From: Cycas panzhihuaensis
Taxonomy: Eukaryota; Cycadophyta
NCBI GenBank assembly: GCA_023213395.1
Contig: CM041465.1
Span: 194,625,741 to 194,689,740 of the forward strand
Direction of reading: 5' to 3'
Length of the DNA stretch: 64,000 bases
The notes beneath the pieces are model-generated. The model was not told the DNA's origin. It saw nothing but the letters and a program-made list of their open reading frames with translations, and ran no database searches. Positions 1 to 11,187 of the stretch are shown piece by piece. Every line of letters starts with the position of its first letter. Positions within the stretch are counted from its first letter, which is position 1. The position numbers and the translations under genes are program-made.

Positions 1-499
1 AGGGATTCTAGCAGCAAAATAGTTCAAGCTATGTAAGAAGCTTGTGTCACAATAACGGGTTTTACAAAGGCTTAATTAACAACTTAGTTTTCTCAAAATA
101 TTCATTACAAAGCTCAAGCCTTCAAAGACTCTTCTTAAGCAAATCTTCAGGAAGAAAGACTAGAATAGCTTAAAAAAAGAGGCTATAGTGGGTTAATGCA
201 TCATTCACCTTTCAAATTTCTTGATTTGTATTGATGGTATCAACCAAGTATTTGGTGGCTTTTGTGAGAGAAGTCAATACTTGAGAAGCACAGGGTTAAA
301 ACTAACATAAAGTCACTTATGTAAACTCTAGATCTGAGCCAAAGAAGTCTATTGAAGGCGCCCAAGCTGAGTACTCTAAATTTTATAAAAAAATTCAAAA
401 ACTTTTCAAAAATGAAAAGAAAATGTCATTCATATGTTGAGCTTTTAGATATGAGCCAATGGCTGCTCAATATTATAACGAAGAATATTTCAAAAAAAG

Positions 500-613
<114 letters not shown>

Positions 614-680
614 ATGCAAAGCATGAAAAAATGTTGAGCTTTTGGATATGAGCCAATGACTGCAAAGAATATTTCAAAAA

Positions 681-703
681 TATATATATATATATATATA
701 TAT
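681..703. repeat. (TA)n microsatellite, about 11 units
   Basis: A shorter TA tract at the equivalent position of the second copy of the tandem unit. Confidence 0.95.
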
Positions 704-760
704 GTTTGTACAAAAAACATGAAAGATGTTGAGTTTTTTTTTTGTTGATTCAATAGAGCA

Positions 761-1880
761 CAAATAAAAATAGAAGATTTCAAATATTTTGACAGAAATA
801 TATCAAGCAAATGAGATGCATGTATATGTATCTAAAATCTTTTCAAATATTTTACAACAGATATATCAAAAATATGTGTTTAAAACTAAAAAAGCAACTG
901 AAGAACTTGGTAAATGTGGCTGTAGCTAACTTGCAGAAGTGAGATCTGCTGTTTAAACTTTTCCAGAAGGCTGAATATACCTCAAAATTATAGGTTTGTA
1001 AAAAGAACTTGCAAATATAGTCAAATATATATTAAAAAATATAGACCTAAAGTGAAATATAGCAGATCTGAACTAAATGTTACAGATCAGTAATAAATAT
1101 ACCAGAAAATGTTGAAATAATTGCTAAAATAAGTAGATTTGAATTACATATAGTAGAAAATGCTGAAAAACTTGATAAAATAAGCAGATCTTAAGCTAAA
1201 TATTGTAGATCTGATGTAAGTATAGCATAGTTGAAAAATATAACGTAGATCTTGAAGAAATATACCTCAAATCTAAGAAAAAACTTGAGTAAATATTGTA
1301 TGTAGCTGCAATCTTGCACAAATATGCAAAATTATAGGATAAATAGACATAAATCTTCTTAAAAAATACCAAATATTTGATAAAAAAATATAGATCTGAG
1401 AAAATATATCATAAATATGAAGAAAACTTGTATAAATCTTGCATGTAGTTGAAAATCCTTCACAAATCTTTGAAAAAATATAGCTTGTAGTTGAAATCTG
1501 CTGATCTCCTTCGTAGATCTAGAAATATAGACAAGAATCTACCAAAAAATGGTGAAATATATGATAAAAAAATATAGATCTGAAGAAATATAGCTCAGAT
1601 CTAAGAAAAAAACTTGGATAAATATGGCTTGCTGTTGAAATACTTCACAAATCTGTAAATAAATATGAAATATACTTGTTATATCATAAAAATAACTCAA
1701 TAATAAGTAAATCTTAATGAAAAATATATGAAACTGCTGGAAAAATTATGTAGAAAATAAGTATAACTAGTATTTGCTTCCTTGAGTAAATCTGTTTCAA
1801 AATCTTCTTACTTCTTTGAAAAAATTTCTCCTTCAAAATCTTCTTGCTTCTTTGAAAAAATTTTAACAGACCACTAATCG
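761..1880 (-). other. Gene-free AT-rich internal region of L1
   Basis: No open frame with recognisable coding signal on either strand. The sequence is made of short variations on AAATATAG and AGATCTG, repeated irregularly through 900-1660. Near 1793-1861 the phrase AAATCTTCTTGCTTCTTTGA occurs twice in slightly different form. It looks like a decayed tandem or simple-sequence leader rather than a gene. Confidence 0.5.
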
Positions 1881-1892
1881 CCTGCTCTGATA
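1881..1892 (-). other. Primer-binding site of L1
   Basis: The minus strand reads TATCAGAGCAGG directly after the LTR. It resembles the TGGTATCAGAGC site complementary to the 3' end of plant initiator tRNA-Met, with the first bases changed to TAA. Confidence 0.6.
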
Positions 1893-1897
1893 TTAAA

Positions 1898-2316
1898 TGT
1901 AGGAAATAGAATTATGGGAGAACAGGGCAAAACATATAATAAACTTCAATAGATCAATAGATCAATACATTGTTGTAGCATAAACACATGAAACTTCTAT
2001 ATTCAATTCATTGTAAAAAGTGGGCATTACAAATTTCCCAAATGAGGGTGGTGTCTAAAGACACCAGGGTTGCACACTCCCCAATATTTATACTTTTGGA
2101 GGAGGACAGAAACTCCTCAACCCCTGAAATTTAAATTAACAATAAAATAATGCCAACTTAACTCAAATGAAACTGACTCAAATTAACTTAAATCAAATCA
2201 AATCTTACCTTAACTTACTTACACATGTTGAGCACCCACACGTGTAAAATGAGGTTGATCAGGTGTACAATCCTGGTTGGAAGGTAGGAGTGGAGTGATG
2301 ATGATTAACTCCAACA
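1898..2316 (-). repeat. 5' LTR of L1, about 419 bp
   Basis: On the minus strand it begins TGTTGGAGTTAATC, ends CCTACA and is followed by the primer-binding site. It contains a possible promoter phrase, AGTATAAATATTGG, near 2080-2093 (minus). The right edge abuts broken G1 coding sequence, with ATTGT (2317-2321) as the expected target-site duplication. The second LTR is outside the window. Confidence 0.65.
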
Positions 2317-3330
2317 ATTGTAAAGGACAAAAGGCATTGCTCGAAACTCAAAATGGCCATGATATATGCGAAATGTTGTCTTATGACAATCTTGTGGGGT
2401 AATTGGGATTTGGTAGTAATCAGATTGGAGATCTAACTTAGAAAAGATGGTTGTGCTATGGATTTCGTCTAGCATGTTATCTATGCGAGGGGTGGGAAAC
2501 TTATTTTTAATGGTAATCTTATTTAATTCCCTATAGTCAACACAGAGGCGAAAGGAGTCATCCTTCTTCCGAACTAAGACAATTGGAGCTGCATAAGGGC
2601 TTTTACTTGGTTAGATTATGCCCATGTCAAGGAGCTCATTTGTGAGTGTCTCGATTTCATTCTTTTAGAAGTATGAGTTACGGTAAGGTCGAAGACTGAT
2701 GGGGTCATGGTTAGATTGGAGGTCAATTTTATGATAGAAACCACAGTCAGGAGGGGTAGTGGCAGGTAGAGGGGCGAATACTTGTTCATATTACGTAATG
2801 GCATGCTGGATGTGTGGATGAATTTATGGTTTGATGTTAATATTATTGAGGTGGACTAGATACCCTAGGTGAAATTAAAGATGGCGTTTCATACGTCTGG
2901 GAGAGACCACTTGGTTAGGAGGGGATTGCATTCTATAAATTTTGTGATTTCGCCACATGTGGTCTTTGAAGGCAATGAATGGATTTGTAGGTGAGTTGTT
3001 TGTGCTATAGGTCCCTAGTGTTTGCAACCATTGAATCCCTAAGATAGCATCAGATCCTTCTATTAACAAGGCATAGAAGTCTGACACCAAAAGGTATGAG
3101 CCAATTTGAACTTGGAGGTTTTTAATAACACCTACACAATGGAGTTTCTGGTACCCTGGTAGAGAACATGTGAAGCCAATTTTTGGAACAATATATAGGT
3201 TAAGTTATTTGGCTATCGAAATATCAATGAAGTTAAGTGACGCGCCACCATCGATCAAGATAGATATTGGAGTTTTGCAAAGAATGCCTTTAACTCTTAG
3301 GGGTTCAGGGCAGAAGGAGGTGGTGACAGC
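2317..3330 (-). pseudogene. G1 pol remnant: gypsy protease and start of reverse transcriptase
   Basis: Translating the minus strand in several frames gives a protease motif ILIDGGASLNFID near 3240-3275, where DSG/DTG is usual. It is followed by SDAILGIQWLQTLG near 3020-3055, the phrase that closes the gypsy protease. Reverse transcriptase appears from about 2545 with NKITIKN, PRIDNMLDEI and FSKLDLQSDYYQI. It continues to HGHFEFRAMPF at about 2350 and stops at the L1 LTR, before the YxDD box. Several frameshifts and stops break the frame, so no enzyme can be made. Confidence 0.8.
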
Positions 3331-3479
3331 AGATATATATACTTCAGGTTGGGGGTATGGTGCAGGATCATCATGGATTTCATCATCAGCCTCCTAGTTG
3401 GAGTCAGCGTCAGAGGGATCATCAGGGGAGAGGGATGGGCCAATGGAGAAAACCATACGTCGCGCTTTATAAAAATGAC

Positions 3480-4512
3480 CATGCCCAGAAGTCCACTTTT
3501 CTACACACAACATACAAAGGCTAGCCTCAAGTCGATGTTGTGCTTTAGCTTGAGAAATTTGGACTCTTTTGGTGGATGTATCCTCATTTTGGTGATCAAT
3601 AGATAGTCAAGAATGATCCTGTCATGGCTGAGGGTATGTGAAGTCAGCTTGAGGATGAGAGGCATCGTCAAATCGAGGTCGAGGTCGTTAGAAGTCTGCC
3701 TATCAAGTACGTATGGACCAAGAATTATCCTGACGAATAGCTAAGGATTTGTCTGCTGCAAACTCAACTTCTATTGCACAGGCTCACTTGAAAGCTTCCT
3801 TAAGGGAGTAGATTGCCATTGTCTTTAATCTCATCTGAATACGGTCTTGGAGTCTCGCCACATAAATATCAATCACTGTTTGTTTATCTAAGTTTTGGCT
3901 TTGTGGCGCGCGGGTATATAAAGCTTGAAATTCATTCGTGTAAGCTTCTACAATTGATATTTGCTTAATCTGGGTGAGTTATGTGAAAAAAGATTGACTC
4001 TATGTATCTTCATAGTGTTTAAAGAAACAACTAGTGAAGTGGGACTAAGTTTGGTGAGAGGGATATTCCCACTTCCACCAGTTAAACCAATGGTGAGCTT
4101 GACCATATAAGTGAATGGAAGCGTATAAGAGTTGGTCCTCTTCTGACATCAGGTGAAGAGTGAAGTAGGATTCTAACTTATTAATCAAGCTTCAAGTGCA
4201 CTCTCTATTCACATTTGGATCAAAGATAGGAATGTTGATCTTATGGTTGAAAAAAGGCTGTCTTGGTGGAGAAACTCCTGTATATGCATTGCTTCCTGGA
4301 GAAGGGGGAGGTTGGTTGCCTATTGAGTTAGAAGCTCCTATGCTTTGGGGTTGAGGTGGCACCCGCTCCTGAAGCAAACTGAGAATCTCTTTCTTGGTGT
4401 TGTCCAGGTCAGATTTGGTAGGCATGCTACTGAGTCTATCGTTGACCTCTGTTTTGAAGTTAGACAAGTCATTGGTAAACTCAGAAATTTTTTCTGTTTG
4501 ATTTTTTGCCAT
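3480..4512 (-). pseudogene. G1 gag remnant
   Basis: The minus-strand ATG at 4512 opens a frame starting MAKNQTEKISEFTNDL, a charged, coiled-coil-like N-terminus common in plant gypsy gag, followed by a Pro/Gln/Ser-rich segment. Beyond about 4190 the frame breaks repeatedly. Near 3500-3520 CMLC followed by GHGHF looks like a decayed nucleocapsid zinc knuckle. Gag would form the particle and bind the genomic RNA. The assignment rests on position between leader and protease and on these weak signatures. Confidence 0.6.
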
Positions 4513-5084
4513 TGGAGTTGAAGAAAGGGATTAAAGAAGCGGGAGTAAGTAGAAAGAAGGGAAAGAATGAAGTGGGACATATCAAGAAAGAATGGCACAT
4601 AAGAATAGGGAGTTACTATATGGGAAATAAGGGGCAAATAAGGGAATGTGGGGTGTTTATAGCCTGTTGACCCCAAAATTACATAAGTAAGATATTAGTC
4701 CATTAGAAAGATCACAAAAAACTTATCAAAATGGGATGTATGAGTTTTAAGGTGAATTTGGAGTGGTGGGGCCCACCTGTGGCCCGGGTACAAAAAGAGT
4801 GAAAATTAGGGGTACAGACTAACCTAGTGCAAAATGACCCTTACGATATACTGATCGAATTGAGGTATATGAGTTATAAGGGTATTTTTTTTGCACTGTG
4901 AGCAAGGGTTAAGTGGGCTAATTTTTTTTTTTTCGAAGGCTTGATTGTTCTGACAAGTTTTGAATTTAGGCAGTCAGTGGCTTGTGATCTTAATTAAAAT
5001 TGGGGTAGGGGGAGTAAAGAATAATCAGATGTATCCTACCCACTGCAAAATGAGGTGTGCTTGGTCTTATAGGCTTGCTAATAA

Positions 5085-5150
5085 ACTTTTGATGCAGAAG
5101 TTGAGGGCAGGTAACTTCGTGGCGCTAACTGCTAACCATTGCACTACAAG
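5085..5150 (-). other. tRNA-like segment with a polymerase III A-box match
   Basis: The minus strand contains TAGTGCAATGG (5136-5146), which fits the A-box consensus TRGYNNARYNGG, and continues in a tRNA-like way (TTAGCAGTTAGCG, then CCACGAAGTTACCTGCC). No good B-box (GGTTCRANNCC) follows at the right distance. It could be the head of a decayed tRNA-derived SINE or chance. Confidence 0.3.
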
Positions 5151-5394
5151 ACTTCAGTGACCGATAGTTTACCTACGCTAGGGAGGGTTTTGGAATCCTA
5201 AAGAGGTCCTCCTATATACCTGAAGGTACATGGAGGCATACTTCGGTAGCCAGGTTCTGGCTAGGGCTTGGTTCAGGAGTGTTAATCTCCAGTCCTTCAC
5301 ACAAGGGGCAGAAAAGCCACGATACGCTTAGCTAGAACGATAGATCTCTGTGGTCTTTAAAGACCCTTAATACAGGGTCTCTACCTAACTACTT

Positions 5395-5480
5395 GGGTAG
5401 CTGCCCAGCGGTGTTATCTACCCATAAGGGAGAGGTGGGAGGGGACACAAAGGGTAGCCGCCTAGCGGTATTATCTACCC
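5395..5480. repeat. Duplicated 29-bp motif with inverted ends
   Basis: Two copies at 5395-5423 and 5452-5480 (period 57) differ at 3 positions. Each begins GGGTAG and ends CTACCC, so each copy is also a short hairpin. Confidence 0.85.
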
Positions 5481-5740
5481 TTGGAATATAACCCAATGCA
5501 GAAAAAGAAAGCTTAAAAATTGAATTGAATATAGAAGAAATAAATTGCTTGCGGTACTTGGAGGACAAAATTCCCCTTTGCTTCATGACCTCTAATCTGT
5601 CCTATTACCATTCCTCAATCTTCTTGGAGAGAGTACTGAGTGAAGGTCTTTCCTCAATCTCTACCTAGGTAGAGAGAGTACTCAATCATACAGGAAAAAA
5701 AAAATTGCTATTCTGGGTAGCTTCCCACGATCACGAACGT

Positions 5741-5753
5741 AGCTATGATACCA
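5741..5753 (-). other. Primer-binding site of G1
   Basis: The minus strand reads TGGTATCATAGCT two bases after the LTR end. This is a tRNA-Met-type site with one change from TGGTATCAGAGC. Confidence 0.75.
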
Positions 5754-5755
5754 CT

Positions 5756-6096
5756 TGGACCATTCCTTCTTAGAAATCAGGGCTCGTGGGAGTGATAATT
5801 AGCAGAAAATGAAGCCAAATAACATGAGTACGCACGTAGATCACAGAGAATGAATCACCAAAATGAGTACCGAAGTACTTTCTCCTTTCAAGATAGCATA
5901 CTCAATAACATTACAAGTGATTTAACCCTTTAAATGCACAAGTAAGGGTCTTCATCGTTAATGATTCTATTGGTGGCCCTAGCGGCCTTACATCTTATTG
6001 GACGACTTAGCGGTCCATACATATAACTTACTAAACCCCTTAATCTTTACTTGTTGGTGGCTCTTGCTTGTTAAGGAAAGGTGGGGTTATGTTACA
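5756..6096 (-). repeat. 5' LTR of G1, 341 bp
   Basis: On the minus strand it starts TGTAACATAACC and ends GGTCCA just before the primer-binding site. The outer edge coincides with the break in the A1 gag reading, which confirms it independently. The 3' LTR is not in the window. Confidence 0.75.
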
Positions 6097-6980
6097 GTCT
6101 TAGTCCTCATCTTTTATGCACTAGAAGATCATGTGTTCCCAAGAGTTAGTGAATCAGTTGAGTCTAAAGAAACATGGAACGCCTTACAACTAATATATGA
6201 AGGAGCAACCTCCTCTAAATTACAAAACTTGAGGAGCAAGTTTAAAAATTTACGTATGACCAAAGTCTAAGATATTGTAAACTAAATGAGGTAACGAAAT
6301 TTATAACCAAAGTCTAAGATATTGTAAACCAAATGAGGTTACTTGGAGATACACTAACTAAATAAAGGGTAGTTGAAAGGATCCTTAGATGTGTTGGAGT
6401 TGTAGGACATTTTGAAATGGTGGCTACTAGTATCAGTATATCAAAGGATCTAAGTACCCTCAAAGTAGAACAACTTAGTGCCATGCTCATGTCTATAGAA
6501 GAGCAACAAAGTGTAAATGAATCATTAGAACATGCATTTACTACAAAGGTCCGTATTCAATCTAACTCCCAAGTAGGAACCTCAAGACAAAAGGAATCTC
6601 CTCTAAGGAGAAAATGCAGAAATCCTCAAAGGGATACTAGACAAGACCCTCCATGATATCAAGCCCCTCACCAAAGGAGGTAATGAGGACCCCAACAACA
6701 TGAAGATCCTCTAAGAAATACCAATCAAAGGAGACAATTTGAGAACCATCCTTGCTGTCTAAATTGTTAAGGGAATTATCAATCTTCAAGGACAAATCAA
6801 GCATATCGTAACAACAGACCAAGAGACAAACCTTCTCAATCCTACGAGGAAAGGGAGAGATCTTTTAATATTGATCGGTCTCATCTAAGAAGTAGAAGCC
6901 TAAGTTATGGGAGAAGAGATTCATTTTATTATACTTGTTGCCATAAGAGTGGTCACAATGAAGATAAACGTTTTTTAAAA
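6097..6980 (+). pseudogene. A1 gag remnant with zinc knuckle
   Basis: Encodes a UBN2-type copia gag: FYALEDHVFPRVSES followed by LQLIYEGATSSKLQNLRSKF, matching A2 gag from about residue 65. A 47-bp duplication at about 6258-6351, absent from A2, breaks the frame. Near 6938-6975 CCHKSGHNEDKRF is the nucleocapsid knuckle with its last Cys changed to Arg. Stops and frameshifts make it non-functional. Confidence 0.8.
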
Positions 6981-7079
6981 CATGGACCACCATCTAGAGG
7001 ATATGCTCTAAATTCATCTGAATCAAAGGTTAATAATAGGTTATTTTTATCTAGTTTTTCTGCTAAGGAAGAAGACAAT

Positions 7080-8345
7080 GATAATTAGTATATCGATTTA
7101 GGTTTCTCAACCCATATGACCCACAAAGAACATTTATTTCAGGCCTTGGATAAAAACAGAAAAGGATCAATCATGTGTGGAGATAATACTTCCCATGAAT
7201 CTGTTGGGAAAGGTAATATAGCTTTAAAGACTGATATTGGTGAATATAGACACTTAGATGATATTTTATATGTCCCTGCCCTATGAAAGAACTTCATATC
7301 AGTAGGACAGTTGATGGGACAAGATTATAAGGTGATTTTTGACAATGGCGAATGTGTTATCAAAGATAAGAGGAAAACTAAAGCTATTGTTGCCAAAGAT
7401 AAAATGACTAAGGATTGTTTATTTAAGCTTATCCTCACTCCTTTAGATACCTATGCCCTCAGAACTTCAACTATCATAGATACTGATTTGTGGCATAAAC
7501 GGTTTGGTCATCTTAACCACAACAACTTGGCTCTTATGAAAAGTGTGGATATAGTTAATGGTTTACTACCAATTGATGTCAATAAAAAGTTGTATGAGAG
7601 ATGCCTTCTTGGTAAACAACATAGAGAAAGCTTTCTGAATTTTAGCCATCAAGCAGCTACCCCTCTTCAATTGGTATATAGAGATAATTATAGACCAATG
7701 ACTACTTCCTCCTTAGCAGGTATAAAATACTTTTTCATATTTATCGATGACTTCACAAGGAAGATATGGGTTTTCTTTATAAGATATAAATCAGATGCTT
7801 TCGACCACTTTGTTGACATTAAAACCTTTGTTGAGCGATAAAGTGGATATCACATCCTTTCTCTAAGATCAAATAATGGGGGAGAGTTTACATCTAATGC
7901 TTTCAAGGACTATTGTATCCACCATGGGATTAGGAGATAATTCACCAACCCTTACACTCCACAATAAAATAATGTAGCGGAAAGAAAGAACCAAACTATC
8001 GTTGAAATGGCAAGATGTATGCTTAAGGATAAGAACTTAGGTCATAATTTTTGGGTTAAAGCAGTTCATACAGCCATCTACTTACTCAATAGATGTTCCA
8101 CCAAAGTGCTTAGGTGGAAAACTTAAGAAGAAGCATGGGCTGGTTATAAACTGAACATACATCATTTCAGGGTATTTAGATGTCTAGCATATGTCCATAT
8201 TCCTGATCAAAGAAGAACCAAGTTAGATGACCATAGTGTCAAATGTATCTTTATTTGCTATAGTGAATATTTTAAATCCTACAAAGTCTATGATCCAAAA
8301 TCAAGAAAAGTTATGGTGAGTAGAGATGTCAAGTTTCAGGAAGAC
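7080..8345 (+). pseudogene. A1 protease and integrase remnant
   Basis: The protease motif near 7093-7125 reads YIDLGFSTHMTHK, with the catalytic DSG/DTG triplet changed to DLG. An open stretch at 7311-7841 carries the pre-integrase zinc region (LWHKRFGHLNHNNLALMK near 7491 through RCLLGKQHRESF near 7600) and the integrase core FIFIDDFTRKIWVFF near 7735. The second catalytic Asp is lost (SNNGGEF near 7868 instead of SDNGGEF). The Glu region NNVAERKNQT is near 7971. Stops at 7839, 7939 and 7965 replace Gln codons. Confidence 0.85.
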
Positions 8346-8599
8346 ACCTACTACCAAGATAATTAGGAAAAGCAAAAGGAGATTGCCATCAAATTTGACA
8401 TATCAAGTAAGTCCAAATATGTGCCTCTTATGTGGAGAAGTATCCAAGAACTAACTAGGGAGGGAACTTCATCTCAACCTCTATCACAACAACTACCCAA
8501 ATGGGTTCATCGCAACTATGACTTAGGAAATATCTTTGATAACAATAGAAGATCCACACGCTCACATAGGGTCAACTTTGCCCTAATAAGCAAGGTACT

Positions 8600-10130
8600 A
8601 GAAACTCATGAGCCTTAAACCTTTGCTAAGGCTAATCAACATGAATGTTGGCATAAAGCCATGGAAGAGGAATGTAAGTTCATTATTAAGAATGATACAT
8701 TGGAACTCATGGACTTACCACCAAAGAAGAAAGCTATTAGCACAAAATGGGTCTATAAGACCAAGTTCCACTCAGATGGATCCATTAACAAGTATAAAGC
8801 TAGATTGGTTGCAAAAGGATATGCCCAAAGAGAAGGCATAAACTATACAGAAACATTTGCGCCTATCACTAGGATGGAATCTATTCACATGATGATGAGT
8901 TTAGCCATCCAAATGGGTTAGAAAGTTTATCAAATGGATGTGAAAAGTGTTTTCCTAAATGGATATATCAAAGAAGACATCTATGTCACCAAACTCCTTA
9001 GTTTTGAAGTCAGGGGGAAAGAAAACAAAGTGTACAAATTAAAGAAGGCACTATATGGTCTAAAACAAGCACGTAAGGCTTAGTATTCCTACATAGATAA
9101 GTATTTTAGAGATCAAGGGTTTGAGAGATCTCAAGCATATCTAAACTTATACACTTAAATCAAGGGAAGTTCAATCTTGATTATAGGTCTTTATATGGAT
9201 GACCTAGTCTATACCAGAAACGACTTCCATCTTTTACTTCAATTTAGAAATGCCATGTGTAAGGAATTCAAGATGATAGACTTAGGCCTCATGCATTACT
9301 TCCTAGAATTGGAAGTCTAGCAAGACAAATAAGGAATCTTCATCTCTCAATGCAAATATATATTAGATCTACTACAAAGATTCAGAATGACAGATTGCAA
9401 ACCATTGGCAATTCCAATAGAAATTAAAATCAAACTATTTAAGACAGATGATTCGACTTCAATTGATCCAACTCTCTATAGATAACTTATTGGTAGCCTA
9501 ATATATTTGACATCTACTCAACTAGATATAACACACTCAGTGAGTGTTATGTCTAGGTTCATGCAGGATCTGAAGACCTCCCATTGGCAAGTTGCTGAGA
9601 GAATCCTTAGATACCTCAAAGGGACTCTAGACTTTGGGTTATATTATAAAGCCACGTCTAAATTTCAGTTGATTAGCTACACAAATTCAGATTGGATAGG
9701 TGATGTTGATGATAGAAAGTCTATAACGATTATGTATTTAGTATGGGATCAGCATCAGTAGCTTGGAGTACAAAGAAGCAAAATACCATCTCCTTATCCA
9801 CAATCGAGGTAGAGTATAAAGTAGTAGTTGTAGGAGCTTGTGAATCAATATGGCTAAGAAGACTTTTACAGGATTTTTAGATTAAATAACGAGGTCCCAC
9901 TAGAATTTGGTGTGATAATCAAAGCACTATCCAAATGGCAAAAAATCTAATATTCCATGGAAAAATAAAATATATTGAGACTCAACACCACTTCATTCAG
10001 GAACTTGTACAAGTAGATGAGATCGAGTTAGCTTATTATAGCACCAAAGATTAAATAATAGATATTTTTATAAAGGTTTTGGGAAAGATCAAATTTGAGA
10101 AGTTTAGAGAAAAATTGGGAGTCGTCCACA
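8600..10130 (+). pseudogene. A1 reverse transcriptase and RNase H remnant
   Basis: Copia reverse transcriptase is recognisable from [17 protein letters not shown] (8671) through [20 protein letters not shown] and KVYKLKKALYGLKQA (about 9030) to LYMDDLVYT near 9190, where Val of YVDD has become Met. RNase H follows (YTNSDWIGDVDDRKS near 9680 to WCDNQSTIQMAK near 9915). Premature stops include a Trp-to-stop change at 9082 and several Gln-to-stop changes. Collinear with A2. Confidence 0.85.
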
Positions 10131-10149
10131 TTGGGCTTATAGGGGAGAA

Positions 10150-10283
10150 TGTTGAGACTAACCCCAATGCCACTAAAGAACTGTGCGCCTAGGGCCTCTC
10201 AAAGCCACTTTTAAGACCTGCTAGGGTACTTAGAGCCTCCCAATAGCCAGCTGGAGTCAATGCAACTTTATTAAGGTATGTGC

Positions 10284-10317
<34 letters not shown>

Positions 10318-10506
10318 TTAATATTGTTTGAATTATTTGTCGGCTAATGTGTAGGTCAGGTGATGGTGCTTGTTGCCTCCCCAAAACTCTATTTAAGGGG
10401 TGGGAATACCTCCATAGTGTTTTTTAATACCGCCAGCTTCAGAAATCACTTGTTTACTCAAGATGTCTACGATCTAACATCCCACTCTACTCCTTTGAAT
10501 ACATCA
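10150..10506 (+). repeat. 3' LTR of A1, 357 bp
   Basis: Begins TGTTGAGACTAACCCCAATG after a purine-rich tract (AGGGGAGAA) and ends TACATCA. It aligns with the A2, A3 and A4 LTRs, sharing CTCAAAGCCAC, TTAAGGTATG, CTCTATTTAAGG and GGGAATACCTCC. It carries a TTA microsatellite expansion in the middle. Confidence 0.85.
10286..10318. repeat. (TTA)n microsatellite in the A1 LTR
   Basis: About eleven TTA/ATT units in the U3 region of the LTR. The equivalent place in A3 is AT-rich but not expanded to a pure tract. Confidence 0.95.
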
Positions 10507-10870
10507 ATATTAATATAAGCAAACTATTCACGTACTGCATGATTCATTTAACCATTAACTCTCAATCTTTTATAGTGAATTCACTCGTATGTAGGCTATC
10601 AGTGATCTCAAGGAAAATAGATTAGTATTTCAAAAATTTTCATCCATTTTCTATTGATTTCTAATTCAAAATTTGGGTCAACAAAGTAACTTCATGTTCA
10701 ACAGAGTTTAGCTCTCAAATTGACAAGTAAAACCCCTACAAGTGACTACTTGTTTCGATTGTAGCTGAATTATCTGCTCAACAAATAAATTTATTCAGGA
10801 TTTCGTGTCTTCTATATGGAGAAATCTTCTTCTGAGTGACTATTATCTCTCGAGTTTATGAAAATCCCAT
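10507..10870 (+). other. Gene-free segment, probably part of the A3 leader
   Basis: No coding frame or LTR structure. Removing element B joins it to 27535 onwards, which continues into the A3 gag. It is therefore most likely leader sequence of A3 lying between the A1 insertion and the B insertion. I could not align it by eye with the A2 or A4 leaders. Confidence 0.4.
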
Positions 10871-10875
10871 CTTAT
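10871..10875. repeat. Target-site duplication of B, left copy (CTTAT)
   Basis: CTTAT immediately left of the B LTR. The same five bases lie immediately right of the other LTR at 27530-27534. Confidence 0.9.
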
Positions 10876-11187
10876 TGAAGGAAGGATGGATCTAGGCAAT
10901 AAATCACTCACATGCACATAATGGCAATGGAGAATGAAAAAGAAGATGAAACAAGATATGAGAGCAAGCTTAGAGGTGAGAATGAATAATTACTCCCTCC
11001 TTGAGATTTCTCCTTTTATTATTGAGGGTGAACATTAGGGTTAGGATTTTCCCGCTTAATGACATGAACCCGAAATTACATCTAAATGCACATAAAGTAC
11101 ATTTCATTAAGAGACTAATGCTAATAATATATCTTAAGGTCACATAATTAATCTACACAAATGACCTTGATACATTAACCTCTTTCA
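10876..11187 (-). repeat. 3' LTR of B, 312 bp
   Basis: On the minus strand it begins TGAAAGAGGTTAATG after the polypurine tract and ends ATCCTTCCTTCA. It matches the LTR at 27218-27529 over its full length with a small number of substitutions. Confidence 0.93.

Larger units (their letters stand above)
4513..5740 (-). other. G1 untranslated leader, about 1.2 kb
   Basis: Lies between the primer-binding site and gag. No coding signal. It holds a 29-bp duplicated motif (5395-5423 and 5452-5480) and a tRNA-like segment near 5085-5150, listed separately. Confidence 0.55.
2317..6096 (-). mobile_element. G1: 5' part of a Ty3/gypsy element, inserted in copia A1
   Basis: Reading the minus strand from 6096: LTR, primer-binding site, leader, gag, protease and the start of reverse transcriptase, which L1 cuts at 2317. 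The insertion point in A1 can be placed to the base. Sequence from 6097 aligns with the A2 gag, while 6096 leftwards starts with the typical gypsy LTR end TGTAACA. GTCTT at 6097-6101 is the expected target-site duplication, and its partner lies off the left edge. The rest of pol is lost to view beyond L1. Confidence 0.8.
6097..10506 (+). mobile_element. A1: decayed Ty1/copia element, 5' end removed by G1
   Basis: Domain order is gag, protease, integrase, reverse transcriptase, RNase H, then 3' LTR, which is the copia order. It is collinear with A2 (17466-22019) and A3 (30417-35012) along its whole length. It starts inside gag where G1 has inserted, so its LTR and leader should lie left of the window. 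Many in-frame stops are present. Its 3' side (10507 onwards) is best explained as the leader of A3, making A1 an insertion in A3. Confidence 0.85.
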
